Assembly: GCA_025603075.1 (NCBI GenBank)
Contig: MU626447.1
Location: 1-37,153 of the forward strand
Direction: 5' to 3'
Source of the DNA: Neoconidiobolus thromboides FSU 785
Lineage: Eukaryota > Entomophthoromycota > Entomophthoromycetes > Entomophthorales > Neoconidiobolaceae
Length of the DNA stretch: 37,153 nucleotides
Of the stretch, positions 21,851 through 33,090 are shown one piece after another. Under the pieces are notes generated by a model. The model saw only the letters and a list, made by a program, of their open reading frames with translations. It was not told the origin of the DNA and did no database searches. Each line of letters starts with the position of its first letter. The stretch's first letter is position 1. Both the position numbers and the translations under genes were made by a program.

Positions 21851-24000
21851 GTATAATAAAGTTTGTTGTTATTGGTCATTCTGGATAAAGAGAACCTGGT
21901 TTTGGTAAGGACAAGGTTAAATCCTTTCTTTATTTTTGATATAAAAACGTTTATAAACTTAGCTCTAATTTTTAAAAATCATAACTTATTATTGCTTAAC
22001 TGAAATTAGCCATAAAAATTAAACTGATAGTTATTAGTACACCGTTAAAATACAAATGTTTAGTGATTAACTGCTCATTTTAAATTAGAATTTTAAGTAT
22101 TCAGTTGTAAATTACCATAACAGACAAATTATTGGTAATAAAAAGTACCACTAGTCACTACATGCTTGTAACAGTTATACTAACCGGACCTTTAGCTTTA
22201 CCCATATCAATTTTAAATGTTAATATTAATCAATGTTTTGTCAATATTTATCTAATAAAGCTATAATACGATACAATAGAACCTAAAACTTAAGACCTAA
22301 AATATTACACAAAGTAGTATTCTTATTCAATATTACTGAAGTTATAAAAAATAAACCAACTATCTTGTACTATTAAGTATAAAATTCAAATAGTAATGTA
22401 GCTGTTACACTTTTATTGCGACCTAATTAACTATTCACTTTAAAACAAACCTAATTTAAAATGTAAGATTATGTTTGAAAAAAACTAAACAGACAAATAG
22501 CTGGAACTAAAAATTATTACAAATTAAATCACAGTAGAACTATGTAGCATTTGAAATAAAATTAAGTTGCTTTAATCGAAATAGAGTTGTAGTTCTAATT
22601 ATTTTTATTTATAAATAGATTTGAAATAAAGAATAATTAGTTATTTAACTCGATCAAAATCTAAGAATATTTTTTTGTCCGGGGATGTAACCAGGGAACT
22701 TATGATAACATCACATCATGAATTATTAAGGTAAATAAAAGTGCCACCAGAATTTTATATAAAAATTGAAAATTCATTAAAAATTTGTTTTACAAAGTTA
22801 CTATTTTTAAAGTTAATGTTTTCAAAATTAATTTAAACTAAGGTGTTTACTGCTTTTTATGTTTAGATATTTGATTAAAAAAGTCCATAAGGTTTGTATA
22901 TTATTGACAAATTTCATTTACATTTATCCGAAAGAACTTTTCATTATATTGTACTAGATATTTAAAGTCTATTTTTATCTAATTCTATTCATTAATAATC
23001 ATAATTGTTAAAAATACAAGTGTCAAATTACCTCATTATTTATTATTACTTTAAAAAAAAGATAAAATAAAAATCAATTTGTTCATTCAAAAACAAAATC
23101 TTTATAGTATATGAAGAAATAAAGTTAAATACAAGTGACAGACTTAAAGTTAATTTTGTTTCATTTTATAGCTTTGTGTGTAGCCTTTCCTAAAAATGAA
23201 TTTATAACGTTGTTATGAGTATTGCTATCGTTATCAAAATTTTTCCTATTTGTGGTTGGTTGCAACAAGTGGAATAATTTCTACTATTTAATGGGTTGAG
23301 AACCCTGTTTTAAAAAATCCTTGCGTCTTAATTTTAGAACAATTTATTTAAATACTACTGTATAATGATTTATAAATATGATTTTATTATGAAAATTGGA
23401 AAAACAAAAGAATAAAATAAAATAATAAGAGTTAATGCTTTCAACCCTTACTATCTATTATAATATCACAAAGTAATTATTTATGGACAGATTTACTTGA
23501 TGAACCCATATTATCCTCTTATCTTATTAATTTTCATAACTGAAATATTATTGGATTGGAAAGAATTCTAGTAACACACAATTAATTAAAGCAGAGTCTC
23601 TTTGAACATTAATTAGCCCATATTTCCCATAAGTTCACGTGCAATAAGTTCAATTTTTCAGACCCTAATTTTAAAGAAAATTCCATAAGCAATATTCTGT
23701 GATTAATTTTGAGTTAAAATGATTAATATTAAAACAATTAATATTAAATTCAAATGATTAATATAAAGTTAGATTAAATAAATATATTAATCAATTTAAT
23801 ATATGAAAATATCAATGATTAATATTATATATTTTTTAATATGCTCATTTTATTCTTTTTATCGGTGATTTTAAGACTTAAATATTGATTAAGGAGTGGT
23901 TCGAAAGTTATGCACATCCTTCAAATTTCCATTTTCATCTTTTTATTTAGAATCTGAGCATACATTATTGGCTTAAAGCTTAAATCATGATTAAATTCTA

Positions 24001-24009
24001 ACCGAGCTT
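24001..24009 (+). promoter_or_regulatory. Candidate shared promoter word upstream of PH1
   Basis: ACCGAGCTT followed by an A-run, about 200 bp before the PH1 start codon. The same 9-mer with the same A-rich follow-on lies at 27923-27931, about 225 bp before PH2. It could be a common regulatory site or simply residue of the gene duplication. Confidence 0.3.
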
Positions 24010-24210
24010 AAAAAATAATGGAATTACCCTCTATAGACATTTCTTGGTGCCCCATTTCTCCGCAGTTTGATTAGAATTTATTTGGCTTTATAAACCACAC
24101 CAAATAAACAAAAGTTTTCTTTTTTATCTTTCTTCAACTCATTAATTTGATCCATTTTCTATCTTTTAACTAATCCAGTAGAAACTAATTTTAATTTTAT
24201 TATTTAAGCG

Positions 24211-27136
24211 ATGTCATCTAATCAAGAAACCGCTCAACCTTCTGAGTCTACACTCGCTCCTGAGCCTATTACCATCTCTGAAGACTTAGAACAAACCCTA
24301 CCACAGGAACCTATTGTTGAAGCAGTAGAAAAAGAGTCAGAAGCTAAAGAAGCGCTAACTGAAGAAGCACCAGTTGAAGAAACCCAAGCTGAAGCCAAAC
24401 CAGAAGAAAAGGTAGAGCCTTCCATTATAGAAGAAGGTATTGTACATAAAAGGGGTCCTCTCCCTCTTCGTTTATGGCAGAAACGTATAATGACTTTTAC
24501 TGTTAGCAAGCAGAATTTTTCATTATATGATCTTCGTATTGTATATCGTAAAAACGTCAAGAAATCTCAAGCTCCTAAAGAAGAGTTTGAGAAGATTAAC
24601 AAACTCCTTTTTGAAACTATTGCTACCGCCACTGTAAACGCTAGTGATATTATTGTTTATTATAAACCAAATGTCAAAGATATTCCTCAAGGTTTAATCA
24701 ACCTTAAGCAAGTTCAATCTATAGAAGCAGCCCCAAAAGTCAAACCATTTGCTTTTTTGGTTAAAACTGAAGCCCGTGACTATATATTTAATGCACCTAA
24801 CAAGAAAGAGTTGGATTCTTGGATTCATACTATTTCTTCTAAGCTTGATAATGAAATTCCTGACTACTCTGATACCCAAGGTTATAAGTTCAGTTATGAG
24901 CATCTTGGTAAGTATATATTTTAAGTTAAGTTAAACTAATATATCTAATAATACTTTAGTTAACCGTAAAGGATTTACACCACCTGCTGCCTCAAACAAT
25001 CAAGATGAAGAAGTATTCTCTGCTTCTGAAGCCGAATTTGTAGGTGATGAAGTTGTACAAAAATCTAGCGAGGAGCCAGCACAGCCAGAGCAGGCTAATG
25101 CTGAGCCTCAACCCATCGCTACAGCTACTGAAGGATCTCAGCCTTCTGGAAAATCTTTCCTCAATGAAGTATTAGGAATCTTCTACCAAAAGAGTTCTGA
25201 GCATGATGCTGCCAATGGTGCTAAAGTAAATCCAGAAGCTGAGCCTAAAGTTGAAGAGGTAGTTGCAAAATCTGAAGCTGAATCCGCTCCCGTCACTGAA
25301 AATACTGAGGAAATAGCAGCTGAGAATGTTGAAGCTAAACCTGAAGCTGAAGCAGTAGTCGAATCAAATTCTAATCCGGTTGACCAAACTCCTAAGTCTC
25401 CTCGTACAAAGACATTCTCTTTCTCTGGTTTCCAAGGAAGTAAGTTCTTGTCCCTTTTCGGAAAATCCAAAGAAGAGCAAAAAGAAGAATCCAAAGTTGA
25501 ACCTGCTGCTGAAAATGCTGAACAAGAACCCGAAACAAAAGAGATTGTACCAGAAGTTGAGGTTAAACAAGAAACTGCTGAAACCGCAGAAAACACTGAA
25601 GCTCCAGTTGAAGCTGCCCAAGAAACTCCAGCTCATATAGAAGAGGAAGCCAGTGCTGCCGCTGCTCCAGCTGCAGAAGAAACCAAAGGAAAACCTGCCA
25701 ACTTTTTGAGCCGTGTATTTTCTTTAGCTAAACCTAAGAACGCAAATGCTGGCAAACCTGAAGAAGCCGCCGGAGCCAAATCTGAAGAAGCACCTAAAGA
25801 AGTCGAAACTGAAGCCCCTGTTGCTACTGAAGAAGCTCAAGTGGAAGCTATTCCAGAAGCTATTCCAGAAGCTATTCCAGAGACTGCTGAAACTGAAGAG
25901 ACTAAAGTCGAAACTGAAGAAATAGCTGCATCTGCACAACCTGAAGTTGTTGAATCTGTTGCTGAAAAGAAAGGAAACTTTTTTTCAAGAATCTTATCAA
26001 AGCGTAAACCTAATGGCGCTGCTCCAGCTCTAGTTGATGAAGTAAAGGAAACACCTATTCCAGAAGCTACTGAAGAAATTAGCGAACCTATCCCAGAAAT
26101 ACAAGCTACTGAGGAAAATAAAGAGGATTTACCTGAAATTGAGCCAGAAGCTAAAGAAGTAGTTGAAGAAACAATTGTCATTGCCGCTTCTGAACCGGTA
26201 CCAGAACTTGAACCAAAGACTGTTGAGGAAGTTCCTGCCATTGAAGCTCTTACTGAAGCACCTGTTGAAAGCAAACCAGAGGAGGTTGCTGAAGTAAAAG
26301 AAGAGGAAGTAGCCTTACCTGAAGCAGTTGAAAAAGTTGAAGCTCCTGTTTCAGAACTTCAAGAAGATACACGCCCATTTTTAGTCCGTGTTTTATCTGG
26401 AAAGCGCAAAGAAAAGCCAGTTCCAGAAACCAAGGAACCTGAAGTAACAGGGGAAGTACCAGTTGAAGTTGTTCCTGTAGAGGAAGTTAGAGAAGTTGAA
26501 GAGCCTGTTGCTGCTGAACCAATTAAAGAGGTTGAAGCTGAAGCCGAAGCCGAAGCTGCCTCAGCTACTGCTCAAGAAGCTACTCCAGCCCGTCAAGCTT
26601 CCTTAATTGCACGTATTGGAGGTTATGCTTACTCTGCAGTTTCGCCCACCTCTGGTGCTATCCCAGAAGAGTTAAATGAAGAAATCTCTGAACATTATAA
26701 AGCTCTTATTGAAGAAGTCGAAGCCGAACATTACGGATTTGTCTTTAAGCAATCTTACCTCTTACATTCTAATAATCACCGCTTTGCAATCCTTGGTAAA
26801 GAGGGTTTGTTTGTTTATTACCACGATGCCCAAGCCCCATCTGAAGGTAAAAAGATTGTAATCAACGATTCTGTCACTATATTGCCATATGGTGAAAATG
26901 CTTTCATCATCAAAACATCTAGCCAAAGCTATACTTTCTCCGCCCATACCGCTGAAGATGCTGAGAAATGGATCAAAGCACTTTCTAAGTTTGGAAAACA
27001 AGCTGATGTCGAAGTTGTTCCAGAAATTCAACCTGAAGTAGTTGCTGCAGTAACTGCTGAAGAAGAAGCACCAATTACGATTGCTACTGAAGAAGTTGCT
27101 ACTACCGAAGAATCCAAAGTCACTACTGAAGCCTAA
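24211..27136 (+). CDS. Two-PH-domain protein with acidic linker (PH1)
   Basis: Family function unknown. Exons 24211-24907 and 24960-27136; one 52-nt intron; 957 aa. An N-terminal PH-like domain (about 73-212) begins EEGIVHKRGPLPLRLWQKR, has a long insert after its second strand, and ends DYIFNAPNKKELDSWIHTI with the C-helix Trp. A conserved segment YKFSYEHLGVNRKGF spans the intron. About 600 residues of Glu/Ala/Pro-rich acidic linker follow. It is broken by basic-hydrophobic islands: NFLSRVFSLAKPK (480-492), NFFSRILSKRKP (572-583), RPFLVRVLSGKRKE (704-717) and SLIARIGGYAYSAV (about 780-793). A second PH domain (about 822-913) has KQSYLLHSNNHRFAIL and EKWIKAL. PH domains suggest action at a membrane; that is inference. 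Coding G+C is visibly higher than in the housekeeping genes. Confidence 0.88.
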
Positions 27137-27361
27137 TTTAGTTTGTTAATTCGATCAACCAGTTGATGTTTGGTTTTTAATTCATATCATCTTGATATTT
27201 TATTCTTATTTACCTCTTAATATTATATTCATCATTTTAATAAAGCTAATTACAATATATATATTTTGGAAATGGAGTTATCTATAGTTTTTTATAATAT
27301 GACTAATTAAAATTGGAGAGTTTTTAGGATTTAAGTTGAGATTTTGCGAAATTCCTTCACA

Positions 27362-27466
27362 ATATGGGGATGTATTTTTGTATTTGAGAATTTACTAATA
27401 ATTTTTCTATTCAAATAGCGCTTAAAAGATGGAAAAAATAATGAAGCCAAAAAAACCTCCCCATAT
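27362..27466 (+). mobile_element. MITE-like 105-bp repeat, copy F
   Basis: A 105-bp, well-conserved copy from ATATGGGGATGTATTTTTG to CCTCCCCATAT, with TATTCAAATAGCGCTTAAAA in the centre. Flanking TA on both sides. Confidence 0.8.
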
Positions 27467-27922
27467 ATAAGCTAACTGAATATTATAGGTTTTAATCAGT
27501 TAAATTTTTAAAATAATGTTTTTAAGATATTTAAAAATTAACAACTTTGAAATTTCATAATAGTTTTGAAACATTACTGATTAACTTTTTAAATTAGAAT
27601 TTATTTTTTAATTTAAATAATACAATAACTTTTGATTAAAATGGCATTAACAGACCATTTTAACTAAATATACTATAATGTATTTTAATATTAAAGAGCT
27701 ATAATTGTAATTCTAAAGTTATAGCATGTTAATTAATATTAATCTTTGTAATATAGAAATAATGCTAGAGAATAACTTTGAACAATCTCTTAAATGGCCA
27801 TAATATTTATAAGAAATTTATAAAATAAGCTAAATAAAAAGGGAAATAGTAAAAGTATGATGAAATCTTAACAAGAATCACATGTGTTTTGTTTCAAGCT
27901 GACAATTACCAAATTAATTTAA

Positions 27923-27931
27923 ACCGAGCTT
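27923..27931 (+). promoter_or_regulatory. Candidate shared promoter word upstream of PH2
   Basis: Second occurrence of ACCGAGCTT followed by an A-rich stretch; see the PH1 copy at 24001. The minus-strand PH3 gene has only GAGCTT (33161-33166), so the full word is not shared by all three. Confidence 0.3.
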
Positions 27932-28156
27932 GAAAATAAGGCGTATTGAGAGAAATGGTTACTGGTATTCTTAGAAAGCTGTTCATATTAAAAATAAGAA
28001 CACAATTTCTTTATCGAATAATTGTTTCAACAAATAATATTCATTGATTTCGAAAAATTGCATTTTTAGCTTAAATAACTTGTTTTTAAATTGATAACCA
28101 AAAGGCACTAAATCCTACCTTTGTTTTTTTACTTAATAAACTTAATTTACTTTATT

Positions 28157-30302
28157 ATGGCTCTTACTAGCAACAAAGTAGTACCTTTAATTAATACAGA
28201 AAAGTCCGATATTTCCAATAATATTAGCCTTGAAGCTGCTAAAACTGCTGTTGTTCTTGATTCTGCTTTAGAAGGAAGATCTCCAGAAGTACCAGAGAAA
28301 GATGTAACTGAAGCGCCAGCTCTCCCAGTAAAGGATGACCTTAATATTTCAGCGAATCCAAATAGAACAAAAAGTGTAAATATAGCTTCAACGCAGAAGA
28401 TACTGAAATCTAAAGATGGTGCTATCTCTAAACGTGGTGGATTCCCCCTTTACTTGTGGCATAAGCGTTCTATTTCTCTCAGAGCAAGTAACAACCCATA
28501 TTCTCTATATGACCTTCGCACATTTTACAACAGTAAAGTTGTTAATATCCAAGGTTCCAAAGCTGCATTTGAAAAATCAAATGCTCAATTATTTGATACC
28601 ATTGCAACTGCTACTGTCGATCCTTCTAGAGTTATTTCTTATTTCAAACCTGAAGATAATAGCACTCCTCGTAGCTTGATTGATATCAAAGATATTGTAT
28701 CAATTGAACCAAAGTATAATATTAAGAAAGAAGCCTTTAGTATTATTACCAAGGATAAGAATGAGTTAATCTTTAGTACTAGATCCTTAGAAGAATCTAA
28801 GTCTTGGATTAATGAAATAAAAGAAAGGATGTCACATAAGCCTGTTGACCTATCCAAAAATGAGACATACAAAGCTAACTATCAACATTTAGGTAATTTA
28901 TTTATAACTAAACATTTAATAGCTAAAGTTTGTTTTTAGTTGGAAGAAAGGGATTCCAAAACCCAGTAGCAGTTAAAAAGGAAGCTAGCCCAGTACCAAA
29001 GATAGAAGTTGAAGCTATCAAAAACACCAAAATTGAAGTACTAAGCGATGATAAAAACAACCTAGTAGATAATGATGAACAACCTAGTGTTCCAAGAAAG
29101 TCGTTCTCACATGAGGTAATGGCCACTTTAAATTCAAAGCTTGGAAAGGAAGAGCCCAAAAGAGTACCAATTCCAGTTGATGCTGAGCCTCAGTCCAACC
29201 CTGCTAGTGCTAATTCTACTCAAATCGGAACTGGGACGGATCTTAATTTTCAAACGGCCCTTTCTCAACCAGAAGCTGTTGGCTCTACTAACTTGACTAA
29301 TACGGAGATTTTATTAGATGAACAGGCTGCTGTTCAGTCTACAGTTTTTGAGAATGAAGTAGAAACTAAACAGATTCAACAACAGGCTCCTAAATCTATT
29401 GAAGTAGAGGAAATTAAATCAGACATTGATAATCATTCTGGGATTCCGGCTGAGCCTCTAGTCTTAGGAAATGATTCTAATAAGGTTGTTTCAGAACACC
29501 AAGATGCTTCTATTTCTTCATTAAAGGCTAAAGATGAGATTGCTCATAAAGGTAAATAGTTATATATATTTGTATAGAGTTAATTAAAAATATAGAATCC
29601 GAAGTTAAGGAAGAACAATTAACTGATTCACCATTAAAAAATGAACATATCATAGAAACTATCAACAAATCTATCAGTGATGTACAAGGAGATGAACAGC
29701 CTAAGAACGACTCAGATTCTACAACATTACCTAGAACCCCTGAATCAAAAGATTTAGCGATTATTGAAACCGATACTATTGCTATCAATGAATTGGCTAA
29801 AACTGAAGAAATTAAACCTATTCAAGATTCTGTAAAAGAAGTTAGTAGTAATATTGAAGCTATTAAAGAGGAAGCTGTAAGTTCAAATCCAGACGTTGAT
29901 TCTCAGAAATTATCTGAACCTTTAATGGAAATCGAGGTTGTTGGCGATTCAAAAGTTAGTGAATATGCTCCAGAGACCCCAAAAAAGGAAGGTGAGACCC
30001 CAGAAGTCCCAGTAAAACAAGAAGAGGCCCCAGAAGTTCCAGTAAAACAAGAAGAGGCCCCAGAAGTTCCAGTAAAGCAAGAAGAGGCCCCAGAAGTTCC
30101 AGTAAAACAAGAAAAGACTCCAGAAGTTCCAGTAAAACAAGAAAAGGCTCCAGAAGTGCCTAAGAAGGAAGCTAATAACATTAAAGCATTAAAAGACCAT
30201 GAAAATTTAGAGGTAAAAAAGTCACTACCAAATCTAAAGGATGGTAAAGGTTCGGTAAGTTCTAGCAAGAGCAAGAAGAAAAAGAAGGGAAAGAAACATT
30301 AA
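28157..30302 (+). CDS. PH-domain paralogue with repeat linker and polybasic tail (PH2)
   Basis: Paralogue of PH1. Exons 28157-28892, 28940-29551, 29596-30302; introns 47 and 44 nt; 684 aa. The start is the ATG giving MALTSNK. The N-terminal PH-like domain (about 87-226) has DGAISKRGGFPLYLWHKR, LFDTIATATVD and ELIFSTRSLEESKSWINEI. The first intron interrupts HLGVGRKGF at the same codon and phase as in PH1 and PH3. The rest differs: no C-terminal PH domain and no RPFLVRLLSGKRKS motif. Instead there is a Ser/Thr/Glu-rich linker, a tandem array of PEVPVKQEEA-like decapeptides, and a tail SKSKKKKKGKKH. The basic tail could bind acidic lipid or nucleic acid. It appears to be a derived family member that lost its second PH domain. 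Confidence 0.85.
29997..30164 (+). repeat. 30-bp tandem repeat coding decapeptides in PH2
   Basis: Five near-identical 30-bp units plus a partial sixth encode PEVPVKQE(E/K)(A/T). The DNA units differ by only one to three bases, and the codon choice is the same, so expansion is recent. Confidence 0.93.
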
Positions 30303-30567
30303 TGTTGAATGCGGGCATTTCCTAATTTAGTAAATTACTACTTAATATTAAATTTTACCTTAATATCACAACTTAATTCTTCAATTAATATAATAAAAGC
30401 CCCCCCTCCTTAATTTTAAATATTTAAATATTTTAGTTTTAAGTAATTTGATATGTTTAAAGTCTTTAATAAAATATTTTCGCATTTTTGGATCAAAAGT
30501 TAAAAATAATGTTCACATAATTTATGGTTTATTTAGATAGGATACAATTGATAAAAACTGAAAATAT
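30303..30567. other. Convergent 3' spacer PH2 / PH3
   Basis: 265 bp between the stops of PH2 (+) and PH3 (-). It contains CCCCCCTCC at about 30401, AATAAAA tracts and nothing coding. Confidence 0.5.
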
Positions 30568-33090
30568 TTAATTAACTACAGCGATCTCCTCTACTCCTTC
30601 ATTTAATACTTCTACAGCCTTCTCTGGCTCTTTAGCTTCTTGCTTACTTTCAATCACATCTTGGATAACTTTTACCCAAAGATCCCTCTCCTCAGCAAGT
30701 TTAGTCAAGAAGGTATAGGCTTGCCCTTGAGATTTAATATTGAATGAAAGTTCATCCACAGCATCAATTTGAGAATCCTTATCAAGGATAATTTTCTTAC
30801 CTTCAGATACTACTGCACCTGAACGATAGTATATAAATTCTCCTTCTTTATTTAAGATAGCAAAGCGTTGGTTGTTAGAATGGAGTAAATAGGATTGCTT
30901 AGTAATATATCCAGATCTTATTGCTTCTTTGCTTAACTCTTGATAATGCTCATTCAACTCTTCTTCTTCTTCAATAGCGGCTGGGTATGCTGGAACAACA
31001 GCAGAATAAGCAAGCTCTCCAATACGAGATATCAAGGAGGGTTGACGAGCTGGGCCAGATGGAGCCTCTTCAGTGCTTTGAGGCTCTTTCTCAGTTTCAA
31101 CTTCAGTCACAGCCACAGCCTCAGGTTCTTCAGAAATTACTTCAGCTTCGAATGGAGCTTCAGTATTTTCTACATCAAGTACTGGTGGTTCATCATTATT
31201 TCCCTCTTCTACATTTTCCTCAGCAGGCAAAACGGGCTCTTCTTGAGGTTTAGGAGAAGTTGGTGAGCCAAATAAGGATTTACGCTTTCCTGATAAAACT
31301 CTAACGATAAATGGACGTTTGTCTGTTTCAGGCTCTTCAGGTTCAGAAGTTACTTCAACGGGCTCAGTTACTTCCTCTTTGGTTACCTCTTCTAATGGAG
31401 TTTCAACTGGCTCTTCAGCTTTTGGTGAGGTGGGCTCCATAGTAGACTTGCGTCTTCCAGATAAAATTCTTCTAATAAGGTTAGGTTCTTCCTTTGGTTC
31501 CTCTTTTGGGTCTTCTTTTATTTCAGAAGTTTCAGGCTCTTCAGTTTCTACAGGTGTTTCGGCTTCAGTTTCAACCTCAGGATCAGATTCTTTGCTTACA
31601 GGAACAGGCTCAATGGTTGATTTACGCTTTCCCGATAAAAGTCTAACCAAGAAAGGACGTGCTTCTGGCTCTTCAACTTGAGCTTCTTCAACAATATCTT
31701 CAGTAGCTTCTTCAACAGCTGTTTCAGCAAGTTGTTCTTGTTCAACTTCTAGTTCAGTTTCAATAGGGGCTACTTCAACAGGAGCTACCTCGATTTTTGA
31801 TTTACGCTTCCCAGAGAGAATCCTTGCTAAAAATGGACGTTTATCCTCTTCATCTTCGGTTTCTGGGATTACAGATTCAGGTACGTCTGATTGAGTCTCA
31901 CCTTCTACGGGCGCATCTGCTTGTGCTTCAGCTTCAACTGGGATTTCTGGTGCTATAAGGGCATTTGGAGTCTCAATTTTAGATTTACGGTTTCCAGATA
32001 AAAGTCTAACTAAGAAAGGACGTGTTTCTTCATTAGTAGGCTCTGGTTGAGATTCTGACTCTGGCTGTAAAGTGATTTCTTCTGCCTGTTCTTGAGCTTC
32101 TACTTCATTTACAGGAGAGGATTCTTCTGGATTATGAGCTTGTGCTTGTGTTTCCTCATCAGCTTTAGCTGTAGATTCTTTATTCTCATCTTTTCCAAAC
32201 ATAGCCAAAATACCGGTTTGAATCCCAAGAAGAGAAAATGCCTGAGACTTAGGTCTAGAAGGCTCTTCTTCAGTTGTTTCAGCCTGTGCTTCATGTTGGT
32301 CCTCTGCTTCAGGAACTTCACTTTCTTTAGCCTCTTCGGCTTCTTCGGTCTTTTCGATGTTTTCAACCGTATCGGATGTAGCTTCAGCTGAAGGCACTTC
32401 GTCAGAAACAAACTCTGCTTCAGAAGCAGAAAAAACTTCTTCCTCATTTTGATTACTAGCTGGGGGAAAGAAACCTTTACGATTAACTAAATAAAGTTAG
32501 ATATAATTGTATAAATGTATAAATAATGGTTTACCCAAATGGTCATATGAAAATTTAAAGGCTTCAGTATCATCATAGTCAAACATTTCACTGTTCAATC
32601 TATTTTGTATTGAAGTAACCCATAAATCAGTTTCATCTTTACTTGGAGCAGAAAAGACATAATCCCGATTTTTAGAATGGATGATGAAAGCGTTAGATTT
32701 TATACGAGGTGCTCTTTCGACTGATTTAACATGCTTTAAATTAATTAAGCCCTGGGGCAAGTCCTTTGCATTCACTTTATAATATGCTAAAATAGCGTTA
32801 GTATTGACAGTGGCGGTAGCTAAAGTTTCAAATAGGTCTTTATTAGCCTTTTCAAATTCAGCGCGATTAGACTGGGATTTCTTTACATTTTTCTTATATA
32901 CAGTTCTTAATTGGTAGAGAGAAAACCCTTGATGAGAGCTGGGAAAAGCTAAGTAGCGTTTTTGCCATAATCTTAATGGGAAAGGACCTCGTTTGGATAT
33001 GATACCTTCCTCGATCAAAGTAGGTTCAGGAATGGCCTCGATAGGAGCTTGGTTATGTGCTTCATTTGAAGTATCGTTATTTGATGACAT
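30568..33090 (-). CDS. Two-PH-domain protein with five basic repeats (PH3)
   Basis: Closest paralogue of PH1, inverted. Exons on the minus strand: 33090-32535 and 32486-30568; one 48-nt intron at the same position as PH1; 824 aa. N-terminal PH-like domain about 25-165 (EEGIISKRGPFPLRLWQKR ... DYVFSAPSKDETDLWV). Then FKFSYDHLGVNRKGF and EEEVFSASEAEFVSDEV, nearly identical to PH1. The linker is strongly acidic and carries five copies of a 14-residue motif at residues 341, 402, 462, 520 and 576, consensus RPFLVRLLSGKRKS, spaced 56-61 residues apart. A diverged sixth, QPSLISRIGELAYSAV, precedes the C-terminal PH domain (about 709-798: KQSYLLHSNNQRFAIL ... RDLWVKVI). The Ser after KRK or RRK could be a basophilic-kinase site; the FLVRLL part could pack on membrane or protein. 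Both are inference. Confidence 0.88.
31276..32022 (-). repeat. Five ~180-bp-spaced motif repeats in PH3
   Basis: Motif copies at 32022-31981, 31839-31798, 31659-31618, 31485-31444 and 31317-31276 encode RPFLVRLLSGNRKS, RPFLARILSGKRKS, RPFLVRLLSGKRKS, PNLIRRILSGRRKS and RPFIVRVLSGKRKS. Linkers are acidic and share little sequence beyond composition. The motif is therefore selected while linkers drift, although the even spacing points to origin by duplication of ~180-bp units. Confidence 0.9.

Larger units (their letters stand above)
21161..24210. other. Gene-poor intergenic region
   Basis: About 3 kb with stops in every frame. It contains repeat copy E (21552-21656). A less AT-rich tract at about 21720-21930 holds a 14-bp palindrome and a plus-strand stretch, IIKFVVIGHSG followed by a stop, that may be a gene relic. 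The PH1 promoter occupies the right end, with a TATAAA at 24089-24094, 117 bp before the start codon. No RNA gene was found. Confidence 0.5.
27137..28156. other. Intergenic PH1 / PH2
   Basis: 1.0 kb containing the PH1 3' end, repeat copy F (27362-27466) and the PH2 promoter with the shared ACCGAGCTT word at 27923-27931. No gene seen. Confidence 0.5.

Noticed and set aside
22681-22690. GGGGATGTA as an eighth copy of the short repeat
   Set aside because: Neither the internal hairpin nor the right terminus follows; the match is limited to nine bases.
25183-26274. Long antisense ORFs across the PH1 linker (also in PH2 and PH3)
   Set aside because: They are shadows of the Glu/Ala/Pro-rich coding strand, giving Ser/Phe-rich nonsense with no domain.
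29997-30164. CRISPR-like array
   Set aside because: The repeats are contiguous without spacers and in frame within a protein; the genome is eukaryotic.
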